NCBI GenBank assembly: GCA_017396845.1
Contig: JAFQKQ010000084.1
Location: 1-64,000 of the forward strand
DNA from: Clostridia bacterium
GTDB taxonomy: Bacteria > Bacillota > Clostridia > Christensenellales > Aristaeellaceae
Reading direction: 5' to 3'
DNA: 64,000 nt
The translations under genes were made by a program, and so were the position numbers. The notes under the pieces were generated by a model. It was not told the DNA's origin. It saw only the letters and a program-made list of their open reading frames with translations, and did not search any database. Below, piece after piece: positions 41,925-50,525 of the stretch (its first letter is position 1; each line of letters starts with the position of its first letter).

Positions 41925-43160
41925 ATGGAAAAACACGATATACTCATTGTCGGCGGCGGCGCTTCCGGGCTTGCCGCCGCCATTTCGGCTAAAATGGCGG
42001 GCGTAAAGCAGGCGGCGGTCATAGAAAGGCAGAACCGCGTAGGGAAAAAGTTGCTTGCAACCGGAAACGGGCGCTGCAATATATTAAACAGATTTGCGTC
42101 CGTCGACGCCTTTCACGGAAACAAGGCGCTGATGAAGCCGGCGCTTAACGCCTTTACATATAATGATGCGCTGGATTTTTTCTCGCGCATCGGCATAGAA
42201 ATCCGCGAAAGCGAGAACGGCTGCTGCTATCCTATGAGCAATCAGGCAAGCGCCGTGCTTGACTGCCTGCGCCTTCGGAATGCGGAACTGGGAAACGGCG
42301 AGATTACCGAATTCGACGTGAAAGCGATTGAGCGGACAAAGGGCGGTTTTTGTCTTGTGTCGCAGGACGGAAGCAAGCTGTTTTCGCGGCGCGTAATCGT
42401 AGCGGTAGGCTCCATGGCGCAGCCGAAATTGGGCGGCGGGAGCTTTTTGAAAACCCTTCTTCAGCCGCTTGGACATACGTTCACGCCCTGTTATCCCGCG
42501 CTTACGCAGATTAAGACCGGCGAAGAGCACGTTTCAGGGCTTAAGGGGCAGAAGTATCAGGGAAACATCCGATTAATGGACGGGGAGAAGGAAATCGCCT
42601 GCGAAAACGGCGAAATCCTGTTTACGGAAAACGGCGTTTCCGGAATCGCCGCCATGCAGCTGACGCTGTATGCTTCCGAGCGGTTGAATAAGGGCAGAAA
42701 GCTGAGCTTGATTCTTTCGCCGCTTTCTCTGGATTTGCGCGAAGCGGAGAGCTTCCTCACCAAACGGGCCAAAATGTTTCCCCATCGCTCACTGGAAGAT
42801 TTTTTTACGGGTGTTATACCCAAGCGCATCGGAATGCTGGCCTTCCGCCGTGCGGGACTTCAGCCGCTTGCAAGGGAGGCGGGCTCGCTTTCGGCAAAGG
42901 AAATTTCCGTACTCGCCCGCGAATGCACCCTTTGGCGCGTGCCGGTTGCGGGATGCGGCGGCTTCGATTCGGCGCAGGTGATGCTGGGCGGCGCAAGAGG
43001 CGATGAGTTTAACCCGGAGACCCTTGAATCCCGCCGCGTACCCGGACTGTACTGCGCGGGAGAAATGTTGGATGTAACCGGACCCTGCGGAGGATATAAC
43101 CTCACGTGGGCATGGGCGAGCGGAATTCTCGCCGGAAGGAGCGCAGCAAAGAGCTTATGA
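41925..43160 (+). CDS. HI0933/YhiN-family FAD oxidoreductase (BaiN-like)
   Basis: The 411-residue flavoprotein has a Rossmann FAD motif ILIVGGGASGLAAAISAKMA, the family signature KLLATGNGRCNILN and C-terminal GLYCAGEMLDVTGPCGGYNL. The family includes BaiN, implicated in bile acid dehydroxylation, but most members are uncharacterised. It starts 1 base after the HelD stop and overlaps the next gene by 4 bases (ATGA). Confidence 0.85.
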   Translation: MEKHDILIVGGGASGLAAAISAKMAGVKQAAVIERQNRVGKKLLATGNGRCNILNRFASVDAFHGNKALMKPALNAFTYNDALDFFSRIGIEIRESENGCCYPMSNQASAVLDCLRLRNAELGNGEITEFDVKAIERTKGGFCLVSQDGSKLFSRRVIVAVGSMAQPKLGGGSFLKTLLQPLGHTFTPCYPALTQIKTGEEHVSGLKGQKYQGNIRLMDGEKEIACENGEILFTENGVSGIAAMQLTLYASERLNKGRKLSLILSPLSLDLREAESFLTKRAKMFPHRSLEDFFTGVIPKRIGMLAFRRAGLQPLAREAGSLSAKEISVLARECTLWRVPVAGCGGFDSAQVMLGGARGDEFNPETLESRRVPGLYCAGEMLDVTGPCGGYNLTWAWASGILAGRSAAKSL

Positions 43161-44746
43161 TTCGACTTACCAATGTGAAGGTGGCGCTTAAGGACGCAAC
43201 GCGGGATGCAAAGGATATCGCGGCGCGGAATCTGGGCGTAAAAAGAGAAGATATTATTTCTGCAAATCTCGTAAAAAAGAGCGTGGACGCGAGGGATAAG
43301 GGCGACGTTCATTTTGTGTGCGCATATGATGTTGCGCTCAAAAAAATGCCTTCGCGCCTTCCGAAAAACGCCGCCGAATGCAGGAATGAAGAAAAATGGA
43401 TTGTACGCGAAGACGAAGGTAGGCCCCGGCATCCGCCCATTGTTGTTGGGCTGGGGCCTGCCGGGCTGTTTGCCGCGCTGACGCTTGCCAAAAGAGGGCT
43501 TAAGCCCATAGTGCTTGAGCGCGGAAGCAATGTGGATCAAAGAAAGAAGGACTGCGACAGCTTTTTTTCGAAGGCTGTACTCAATGAAAACAGCAATATT
43601 CAGTTTGGAGAGGGCGGCGCAGGCGCGTTTTCCGACGGCAAGCTGAACACCGGAATCAAGGATGTGCGCTGCCGCTGGGTGCTCGGCGCCATGCATGAAG
43701 CCGGCGCACCGGAGGAGATTCTTTATGAAGCCAAGCCGCATATCGGTACCGACAGGCTGCCCGGCGTAGTAAAAAACATTCGAAAAGAAATCGTTCATCT
43801 GGGCGGCGAAGTGCGCTTTCAAACGGCGCTTACGGGTATACTCGTTGAAAACGGGCGTGTTCAGGCGGTGAAAGTAAATACGTCGGACGGAAAAAATGAA
43901 ATCATTCCCACTTGCGGCGTGATTCTCGCAATCGGACACAGCGCGAGGGATACCTTTGAAATGCTGCTGTCACTCGGCGCGCCTATGGAGAGAAAGCCGT
44001 TTTCGATCGGCGCGAGAATTGAGCACAGCCAGCTGTGGCTGAATAAGTCGCAGTACGGCGCGGCTTATTCGCATCCTGCGCTCGGCGCAGCCGATTATAA
44101 GCTCTCCGCGCGCGTGTCCTCCGGCCGCGGTGCGTATACGTTTTGCATGTGTCCGGGCGGACAGGTGGTTGCGGCGGCTTCCGAAAAAGGTGGCTGCGTC
44201 ACAAACGGCATGAGCCCGTTTCTGCGCGACGGGGCAAACTGCAACAGCGCATTATTGGTCGATGTGAGGACGGAGGATTTTCCGGAGGAAGCAGGCGTTT
44301 TGGCGGGCGTTGAATTTCAAAGAAAGTGGGAAAGACAGGCGTTTTTGCTGGGCGGCGAAAACTACCGTGCGCCCGCGCAGCTGGCGGGCGATCTGATCCG
44401 GGATGTGCCGTCAAAGTCATTAAGAGATGTTGCGCCCACATACCTGCCCGGCGTAACGCTTACAAGCCTTAAGGGCTGCCTTCCGGATTTTGCGTATCAG
44501 GGAATCCGAGAGGCGGTAGCGGCGTTTGACAAAAAAATTCCCGGTTTTGCATATCCGGGCGCGGTTCTGACCGGCGTTGAAACCCGTTCGTCCTCGCCCG
44601 TCAGAATTCTTCGAAATCCCGAAACCTTTGAATCCGCCGTCCGCGGACTGTATCCTTCGGGCGAGGGCGCGGGCTATGCCGGAGGCATACTGTCGGCGGC
44701 TGTGGACGGCCTGAAGACGGCGGAGAAGTTTACCTGGGAGGCGTAG
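43157..44746 (+). CDS. FAD-dependent dehydrogenase-like protein
   Basis: From ATG 43157 (overlapping the previous TGA) the protein is 529 residues. A small N-terminal alpha/beta part (MIRLTNVKVALKD) precedes an FAD-binding domain: VVGLGPAGLFAALTLAKRG, FGEGGAGAFSDGKLNTGIKD and ending YPSGEGAGYAGGILSAAVDG. It belongs to a widespread, uncharacterised FAD protein family. Adjacent to the BaiN-like gene, it is probably co-translated with it. Confidence 0.85.
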   Translation: MIRLTNVKVALKDATRDAKDIAARNLGVKREDIISANLVKKSVDARDKGDVHFVCAYDVALKKMPSRLPKNAAECRNEEKWIVREDEGRPRHPPIVVGLGPAGLFAALTLAKRGLKPIVLERGSNVDQRKKDCDSFFSKAVLNENSNIQFGEGGAGAFSDGKLNTGIKDVRCRWVLGAMHEAGAPEEILYEAKPHIGTDRLPGVVKNIRKEIVHLGGEVRFQTALTGILVENGRVQAVKVNTSDGKNEIIPTCGVILAIGHSARDTFEMLLSLGAPMERKPFSIGARIEHSQLWLNKSQYGAAYSHPALGAADYKLSARVSSGRGAYTFCMCPGGQVVAAASEKGGCVTNGMSPFLRDGANCNSALLVDVRTEDFPEEAGVLAGVEFQRKWERQAFLLGGENYRAPAQLAGDLIRDVPSKSLRDVAPTYLPGVTLTSLKGCLPDFAYQGIREAVAAFDKKIPGFAYPGAVLTGVETRSSSPVRILRNPETFESAVRGLYPSGEGAGYAGGILSAAVDGLKTAEKFTWEA

Positions 44747-44751
44747 AGGGC

Positions 44752-45960
44752 ATGATCGAATGGATCAATATGAATCCCGGCGTTTCGTCCGTCATTGCGA
44801 TTCTCATCTGCTTTCTGCCGGCGAGCGTATTTTTATCGCTGATGTTGAAGAAGCAGGCGCGGAAAAACGCTTCCATGATCCGAAGGCTGGATGAGCGCGT
44901 GAACGGGGGCAACAGCCGCCTGCGCGCGTCGGTTCACACCATCAATCAGGTGATGGGCAACGCTGCGATGAATCTGAACAGCGTAAGTGAGAGCATGGAA
45001 GCCAGGCAGGAGCGCATGCGCCGCGAAATGGAGGAAAAGCTGGAGCTGATCCGCGTAAGCAATGAAACGAAGCTGGAGGAGGTGCGCTTGTCCCTTGGAA
45101 CGAGCGTACAGAAAACGCTGGAGTCGCGGCTCGGGGAATCCTTCAGGCTCGTCAGCGGACAGCTTGAAAGCGTGTATAAAGGGCTTGGCGAAATGAAAAC
45201 GCTGGCGGAAGGCGTGGGCGATTTAAAGCGTGTGCTTTCGGGCGTCAAGACAAGGGGCGTATGGGGCGAGGTTCGGCTTCGCGCAATTCTCTCGGATGCA
45301 TTGACAAGTTCGCAGTATCAGGAAAACGTGTGCGTACAGGCAGGCTCTTTGGAGCGCGTGGAATTTGCCGTGCGGCTTCCGGGAACGGAGGAGAATTCGC
45401 CTGTCTGGCTTCCCATTGACAGTAAATTTCCCATGGAGGACTATCAGCGGCTCGTGCTGGCTTCGGAGAACGGGGAGGCAAAGGAAGTTCAGAAGTGCGC
45501 GCAGCAGCTTGAAAGCGCCGTAATCGAACAGGCAAAGCGCATATCCTCAAAGTATATCCGCGTTCCGAATACCACGGATTTTGCCGTTATGTTTCTGCCG
45601 GTTGAAAGCTTGTACGGCGAGATTCTGTCAAGACGCGGGCTTTCCGAGCGGCTGCAGAGGGACTTTCACGTGCTTCCCGCAGGCCCTTCCAGTTTACAGG
45701 CACTGATCAACTGTCTGCAGATGGGCTTTCGAACCGTGGCGATGGAAAAGAGAAGCGGCGAGATTTTGAGAATGCTCGGCGGTGTAAAGCAGGAATTCAT
45801 GAAATTCGGGGACACGCTTTCCAAGGCGAGAACGCGTCTGGAGCAGGCGGCGGGCGATCTGGACAGCGTGGGCGTTCGTACGCGCGCGCTCAACAAAAAG
45901 CTTATAGAGCTTGAAATGGATGCGCCGGCGGTCGAAATTAAAGAGGATCAATCGTGGTAA
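44752..45960 (+). CDS. rmuC: RmuC-family DNA recombination protein
   Basis: The 402-residue protein has an N-terminal membrane helix (about 10-28), a long coiled coil (about 30-150), then the RmuC nuclease-like domain: RGVWGEVRLRAILSDALTSS, VWLPIDSKFPMEDYQRLVLA and MFLPVESLYGEI. The D-x-K (DSKFP) element is PD-(D/E)XK-like. Thought to limit inversions or rearrangements. Last gene of the HelD operon. Confidence 0.9.
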   Translation: MIEWINMNPGVSSVIAILICFLPASVFLSLMLKKQARKNASMIRRLDERVNGGNSRLRASVHTINQVMGNAAMNLNSVSESMEARQERMRREMEEKLELIRVSNETKLEEVRLSLGTSVQKTLESRLGESFRLVSGQLESVYKGLGEMKTLAEGVGDLKRVLSGVKTRGVWGEVRLRAILSDALTSSQYQENVCVQAGSLERVEFAVRLPGTEENSPVWLPIDSKFPMEDYQRLVLASENGEAKEVQKCAQQLESAVIEQAKRISSKYIRVPNTTDFAVMFLPVESLYGEILSRRGLSERLQRDFHVLPAGPSSLQALINCLQMGFRTVAMEKRSGEILRMLGGVKQEFMKFGDTLSKARTRLEQAAGDLDSVGVRTRALNKKLIELEMDAPAVEIKEDQSW

Positions 45961-46012
45961 GCGCAGTATTCCTCGAATCCTGAAATTTCTTTTGTAAACT
46001 TTTGAAATTCTA

Positions 46013-46041
46013 TTGACAAAGCAGACCTTTTTGTGTATACT
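46013..46041 (+). promoter_or_regulatory. Promoter of the tRNA pair
   Basis: TTGACA (46013-46018) and TATACT (46036-46041) are 17 bases apart, about 42 bases before the first tRNA. Confidence 0.8.
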
Positions 46042-46082
46042 ATTTCTTGTCGGTCGGGCACGTTGTGCTCGGTTGACATCAT

Positions 46083-46156
46083 TGGCGAATGGTGTAACGG
46101 TAACACTAACGACTCTGACTCGTTCATTCTAGGTTCGAATCCTAGTTCGCCAGCCA
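46083..46156 (+). tRNA. tRNA-Gln (anticodon CTG)
   Basis: Acceptor TGGCGAA/TTCGCCA, anticodon arm AACGA-CTCTGAC-TCGTT with anticodon CTG, T arm CTAGG-TTCGAAT-CCTAG, and encoded CCA (46154-46156). Reads codon CAG. Confidence 0.9.
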
Positions 46157-46159
46157 CCT

Positions 46160-46231
46160 GCCTCCATGGTCAAGCGGTCAAGACGTCGCCCTCTCACGGC
46201 GAAAACTGGGGTTCGAGTCCCCATGGAGGTG
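46160..46231 (+). tRNA. tRNA-Glu (anticodon CTC)
   Basis: Acceptor GCCTCCA with TGGAGGT (first pair G-T), anticodon arm TCGCC-CTCTCAC-GGCGA with anticodon CTC, T arm TGGGG-TTCGAGT-CCCCA. CCA not encoded. It lies 3 bases after tRNA-Gln in one transcript. Reads codon GAG. Confidence 0.85.
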
Positions 46232-46234
46232 CTG

Positions 46235-46268
46235 AGATTCCTTGCTGAATGAGCAAGGAATCTTTTTT
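46235..46268 (+). terminator. Terminator of the tRNA pair
   Basis: GATTCCTTGC and GCAAGGAATC form a perfect 10-bp stem followed by TTTTTTT. Confidence 0.9.
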
Positions 46269-46367
46269 TGTATCGTGGCCTTTCTTCGTATATCTGTCAT
46301 GGAAACGAGCAGAATATACGTATGTTGGTTTCATGCATCGGCGCGGTTTTCAGATTCCGCTCGAAAG

Positions 46368-46396
46368 TTGCAAAATACGCGCGTATATGCTAAAAT
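46368..46396 (+). promoter_or_regulatory. Promoter of the membrane-protein/Smr pair
   Basis: TTGCAA (46368-46373) and TAAAAT (46391-46396) are 17 bases apart, 40 bases before ATG 46437. Confidence 0.6.
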
Positions 46397-46436
46397 GATA
46401 AAAAAAGGGCATCTGCCCGCAAAATGGAAGGGATAT

Positions 46437-47276
46437 ATGAATTTTAAAAGATCATTTTGTCTGCTCATCGCCGTTTTGCTGACTGCGTCTGCGGTGCTGC
46501 TTCTGTTTCCGAACTGGCTTTTCGCCATCAAGCCGGATATTGATTTCACCGGCACCATCGTCAATCTGGATGATCTGAAAATCGAGCATTTTCCGTTTTA
46601 TGGCGGAAGAGACGGCGTTTTCGGCGTTTCGGATCTGGTGAAGGGCTATACGGAATACGTTTCCAACGGAACGGAAAATGCGCCGGATATATTAGAGCAG
46701 CTTAAAAAACTCACGCAGCGAGACGATTTCATGAGCGAATTGTATGCATTCCTCTTTATCAGCCTTCTGACCGTACCCGTATACATGCTGATCCGCTTTG
46801 TAATTTACGATACGGTGTACGAAATTCCGGAAATGACGATATTGCCCTTAAGGATTCTGCTCAGAGGCGTTTTTGCCGCAAGTGCCAGCCTTGTTACCGT
46901 GTTTATCACATGGTTTTTGTATCGAACGGTCATATTCGATATCGTGCTTACGTTCCTGATGGAGAAAATTCAGGCGCTTACCAACATGCAGTTTGCACTC
47001 AATGCCACCAATATATTTATGCTGGTCGTTCTGACAATAGCCGTTATCGCGCTGCTTCGGGCCACCTTGTTCAGAGGCTCCATATTCACCTCCATCCTCG
47101 GCGCAATCCTGAGAACGGCGCTGTTTATCATGCTTGTCGCCGTGATCGCCCTGTTCTATGCTAAAATGACGATGCGAGCCATACTCTTTATGCTGGCCGC
47201 CTTCGCCGCAATCGGAATACTCAAATCCATCTTTCTGCCCGAAAAAAGGGCCGCCTACAGAGCAAGGAGACATTAA
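46437..47276 (+). CDS. Polytopic membrane protein, unknown
   Basis: From ATG 46437 (GGAAGGG upstream) the protein is 279 residues with an N-terminal signal-anchor (about 5-25), a soluble stretch to about 95 (IDFTGTIVNLDDLKIEHFPF), then five hydrophobic segments and a basic tail (KRAAYRARRH). The extracellular part between the first two helices may be a small beta domain. No family recognised. The upstream frame from 46242 lies over the tRNA terminator and was rejected. Confidence 0.6.
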   Translation: MNFKRSFCLLIAVLLTASAVLLLFPNWLFAIKPDIDFTGTIVNLDDLKIEHFPFYGGRDGVFGVSDLVKGYTEYVSNGTENAPDILEQLKKLTQRDDFMSELYAFLFISLLTVPVYMLIRFVIYDTVYEIPEMTILPLRILLRGVFAASASLVTVFITWFLYRTVIFDIVLTFLMEKIQALTNMQFALNATNIFMLVVLTIAVIALLRATLFRGSIFTSILGAILRTALFIMLVAVIALFYAKMTMRAILFMLAAFAAIGILKSIFLPEKRAAYRARRH

Positions 47277-47294
47277 TACAAAGGATCTGATTAC

Positions 47295-47537
47295 ATGGAA
47301 GGCATCATCAGAATCGATCTTCACGGAATGCATCTGGACGAAGCCCGCGACGCGCTCGACGAAGCGCTCAGACGGGCGGATCTGAGCGTGTACCGCGTTC
47401 GCGTGATCCACGGCTTCAATAACGGAACCGCCATACAATCCATGATCCGCCGCGAATACGGCATGCATTTCAAGGTCATTCGCGTCGCAAGAGGCCCCGT
47501 AAGCGGACAGACGGATTTGATCTTGAGGGAGTTTTAA
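47295..47537 (+). CDS. Stand-alone Smr domain protein
   Basis: This 80-residue protein is a complete Smr (MutS2 C-terminal) domain: IDLHGMHLDEARDALDEAL (the DLHG motif) and VRVIHGFNNGTAIQSMIR (HGxG-like, here HGFN). Smr domains are nucleases on RNA or DNA; the usual HGxG reads HGFNNG. It follows the membrane protein by 18 bases and precedes a terminator. Confidence 0.85.
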   Translation: MEGIIRIDLHGMHLDEARDALDEALRRADLSVYRVRVIHGFNNGTAIQSMIRREYGMHFKVIRVARGPVSGQTDLILREF

Positions 47538-47540
47538 TGA

Positions 47541-47568
47541 AAAAAACACGCCGCCGGCGTGTTTTTTT
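47541..47568. terminator. Terminator after the Smr gene
   Basis: AAAAAACACGCCGCCGGCGT then GTTTTTTT forms a tight hairpin with flanking A and T runs; bidirectional. Confidence 0.8.
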
Positions 47569-47942
47569 GTATGGTGCGGATGCGCAGCGATCGGAATCAT
47601 ACGCGTGAACGCATAGGGCCTTGCAATCTGTATGCTTCCTTAAAAACGACAGCAGGAAACGATGAGAAAAAGCCGTCGCCCCTTCCGTCCCGCTTCGCTT
47701 AATCATCCGTCCCGGCAAGCGGGTACGGGAGGAGGCAGAGCGCGGAATGGCGCCAAATTCGATCAGCTTTGCAAAGTTAACAAGCCTCCTGGCAGATGTG
47801 CGGCAGGAGGCTTGTTAACCGATCAATCTTCTGTTTTTACGAATTTTCTTTTGCACAAGCTCCCCCAAGGCCGGAAGGCCGTTTTTGGAGCGTCGCGTGT
47901 TTGACCGTTTGGATATCCGGAATCAGATGCGGGCTGCAGATT
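47569..47942. other. Gene-free stretch with a long inverted repeat
   Basis: No protein-like frame. The main feature is GTTAACAAGCCTCCTG (47776-47791) with its exact complement (47804-47819), a 16-bp stem and 12-base loop. About 60 bases further on GGCC-GGAA-GGCC is followed by a T run. A small RNA or stacked terminators are possible. Confidence 0.45.
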
Positions 47943-48806
47943 TCACTTTCTGAACAGCCGACCGTTTCTTTCGAAGATTTCGTAAAAATACGGTCTTTCT
48001 TCAAGGTGGGCGTTCGGGCTGTGGAGCGTCAGGTAGAGCTTGCCGTCGAGGCCTTTGAACACCATGCCGTGACCGCCGTCATCCATGAACAGCGGGTCGA
48101 TCTGGGTGAAATTGCCGTCGATATCGCCGTTATCGGACAAAGCAACGGCTTGCGTATATCCGCCTTCGGAGAAGCTTGCCCAAAGACACAAAAGGGAGCC
48201 GTCTTCACATCTCCACATGAACGGACCGTCGGTTACGCAGCCGGAAACGCCGCTTGAATGATGCATGACCTTACACCAGGCGGCGTCGGATGCGTGGAAA
48301 AGGAGCCTGGGCTCTCCATCCGGCGCTGTAAGGTCGTTTGTAAGCTTGACAGCGTCTACCTCGCCGTCTCCCGCCTGCACCCATTCGTGGCAGAAGACCA
48401 TGTAAGGCGTGCCCTTCTTATCCACGTAAAAGGTTCCGTCCAGGCATTCCCAGTCTTTGGGCGTTATGCAGCCGTTCGAATGCGGCACAAATGGCCCCAT
48501 CGGCGTTTCGGCTTTCAATATCGCAGTGCCGCGCCGGACAGTTTCGTTTTTAAAGCTTGCAAACATATAATATGCGCCTTTGTACACGTGTACCTCGGGC
48601 GCCCAGTAGTTTCTGTCCGCCCAGAAGGAGCCGTCGTTTTCAAAGCACACAAAGGGGCCGTCCCAGTTTTCGAGATTATCGCTTACGTATACGTCAAATC
48701 CGTTTGCCGTTCCCCAGCAGGTAGCGCCGCGCGTGCCGTACAGATAGTATTTTCCGCCGTCCGTGAGTACAAACGGGTCGCGGATATTGATTTCGTCTCT
48801 CCTCAT
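47943..48806 (-). CDS. GH43 family glycoside hydrolase
   Basis: This 287-residue enzyme has a five-bladed beta-propeller pattern: INIRDPFVL (general base Asp10), WAPEVHVYKGAYYMFAS, ECLDGTFYV (Asp, pKa modulator) and VTDGPFMWR, where the acid position is TDGP rather than the commoner EGP, as in one GH43 group. No signal peptide, so it is intracellular and probably cuts imported arabino- or xylo-oligosaccharides. It lies downstream of the transporter genes but beyond their terminator. Confidence 0.8.
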   Translation of the reverse strand: MRRDEINIRDPFVLTDGGKYYLYGTRGATCWGTANGFDVYVSDNLENWDGPFVCFENDGSFWADRNYWAPEVHVYKGAYYMFASFKNETVRRGTAILKAETPMGPFVPHSNGCITPKDWECLDGTFYVDKKGTPYMVFCHEWVQAGDGEVDAVKLTNDLTAPDGEPRLLFHASDAAWCKVMHHSSGVSGCVTDGPFMWRCEDGSLLCLWASFSEGGYTQAVALSDNGDIDGNFTQIDPLFMDDGGHGMVFKGLDGKLYLTLHSPNAHLEERPYFYEIFERNGRLFRK

Positions 48807-48913
48807 GAAATATCCTCCAAATTTCGCGCTTTGCCCGGAGCAAGGCGCTTTTCTATGCGTATTTTAACACATATTGCGAGCATAGACAATGAATAAATCG
48901 GATCTGAGAATGC

Positions 48914-48944
48914 AAAAACCGGACGCATTTTTCCATGCGTCCGG
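48914..48944 (-). terminator. Terminator of the LplABC-type operon
   Basis: On the minus strand CCGGACGCAT and ATGCGTCCGG form a perfect 10-bp stem followed by TTTTT. Confidence 0.85.
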
Positions 48945-48960
48945 CAGATAAGACAATTGA

Positions 48961-50466
48961 TTATTTCGCGAGGAAAGCATCATAGGCGGCCTGATACAGC
49001 TCGACATAGCGATCGGAGCCGATGGCCTTTGCGGTCTCGAGGAACTTATCGAAGCTTTCGTCGGTTACGCCGTTCTTGGCGAACTCGATTACGGATTCCT
49101 TGATGAACTTCTCAAGTTCGGTCTTGATGTTGGCAACTTCAACTGCGTCTTCGTTGCTCATCTTGCTGAGGTCGCGCAGATACTGGAAGCTCTTCGCCTC
49201 GAGTACGTCTGCGGCGGCGTATGCCTGAGAATCCTCATAGCGCTCTACGCGGTGGGGAGCCATCTGATAGATTGCAGAATAGTACTCGCCGGGCGCAAAG
49301 AACTGACCCATGGTTACGGGAACGATCTTGTACAGGCCGTTGTCGGCGGGTACGTCGATAACTTCGTACTTGCCGGCATCGTTGATGATCATCTGCTCGC
49401 CCATCTTGCCGTTGGAAGCGATCATCATGTTTTCGGTCTCGAGCTGTGCGTCGATCCACTTAAGAGCGGCAATGGGATCCTTGCAGTCCTTGGTCAGGTA
49501 AGCGCCGCCTACGGGGAGCTCCATGATCTGGGAAACCGCTACCTTGTGGCCGTCTGCAGCGGGGGGCAGCATGGAATCAAAGTTGGCATAGGTCTCGGGG
49601 GTCAGCGCGGTGTTGATCAGACGGAGATAGTTGAAGGAAGCAACTTCGCCGTTGTTAACCTTGCTGCTCCAGAGGTTGGAGTCCTGAGACAGGGATTCGG
49701 GATCCATGAGGCCTTCTTCATAGAGCAGGTGCAGCCATTCTACCGCATCGCGGAAGCCGGGCAGATCGCCAATGAAGTGAACGGTGTCTTCTTCATCGAT
49801 GGTGGCGAACACGTACATCTGTACCGGTACGCCAAAGGAGGCGAACTGCGCCCAGATGTGCTCTGCGCCGTTGTCGGAGAAGGAAGCGGAATAGGGATAT
49901 TTGATGCCGGCTTCCTTGAAGGCGCGCAGTACATCGGTGTACTCGTCGATGGTGGTGGGAACCTCAAGGCCCAGCTCCTCGAGCAGCACGGTATTGATGT
50001 ACCAGGTGGGCTCGTGGTTTACGTTCTGAGCGATCAGGTAGCCGATGTAGTAGGTTTTGCCGTCAGAGGCGGGGATGGAGTCGCCGGCGTTGTTCAGGGG
50101 CAGGCGGGCTACGTAGTTGGGCATGATCTCCTCGGTGAGGTACTCGTCGAGGGGGAGCAGCAGGCCCTGGGATACGCCGTAGTCTTCTACGTCTACGGGG
50201 TTGCGCAGAATCATGTCGGGCATGTCGCCGGAGGCGAACATCAGGTTGAGCTGGGTGGACCAGTCGGCGTCTTTTACGACCTGGAAGTCTACATGTACGC
50301 CGGTCTGCTCTTCGATCATCTGGAAGTACCAGAGGTTATCGAAGTCTACGTTCTGGTTCTCGAGGCAGTACTGGAACGCGGTCAGGTTTACCTTTTCTTC
50401 CTCTGCGAAGGCAGCGCCGCCGATGACCATCATCAGCGCAAGAAGAAGAGCAACGAGCTTTTTCAT
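48961..50466 (-). CDS. Oligosaccharide ABC binding protein (LplA type) without lipobox
   Basis: From ATG 50466 (AAAGGAG upstream) the protein is 501 residues. The signal peptide MKKLVALLLALMMVIGGAAF ends in an SPase I-like AFA site with no cysteine, so unlike most Bacillota binding proteins it appears not to be a lipoprotein. The mature part matches the large LplA/YtcQ group (FDNLWYFQMIEEQTGVHVDF, MFASGDMPDMILR). It forms one operon with two permeases and is divergent from two glycosidase genes. Confidence 0.8.
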   Translation of the reverse strand: MKKLVALLLALMMVIGGAAFAEEEKVNLTAFQYCLENQNVDFDNLWYFQMIEEQTGVHVDFQVVKDADWSTQLNLMFASGDMPDMILRNPVDVEDYGVSQGLLLPLDEYLTEEIMPNYVARLPLNNAGDSIPASDGKTYYIGYLIAQNVNHEPTWYINTVLLEELGLEVPTTIDEYTDVLRAFKEAGIKYPYSASFSDNGAEHIWAQFASFGVPVQMYVFATIDEEDTVHFIGDLPGFRDAVEWLHLLYEEGLMDPESLSQDSNLWSSKVNNGEVASFNYLRLINTALTPETYANFDSMLPPAADGHKVAVSQIMELPVGGAYLTKDCKDPIAALKWIDAQLETENMMIASNGKMGEQMIINDAGKYEVIDVPADNGLYKIVPVTMGQFFAPGEYYSAIYQMAPHRVERYEDSQAYAAADVLEAKSFQYLRDLSKMSNEDAVEVANIKTELEKFIKESVIEFAKNGVTDESFDKFLETAKAIGSDRYVELYQAAYDAFLAK

Positions 50467-50525
50467 TGGGAAATCTCCTTTCATTTTATCATTCTATGCG
50501 CATAATTGCGCATGAATTTCAGTAT

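Noticed and set aside
49252-50505. 417-residue plus-strand frame
   Set aside because: Antisense shadow of the binding-protein gene, with low-complexity Gly/Val sequence.
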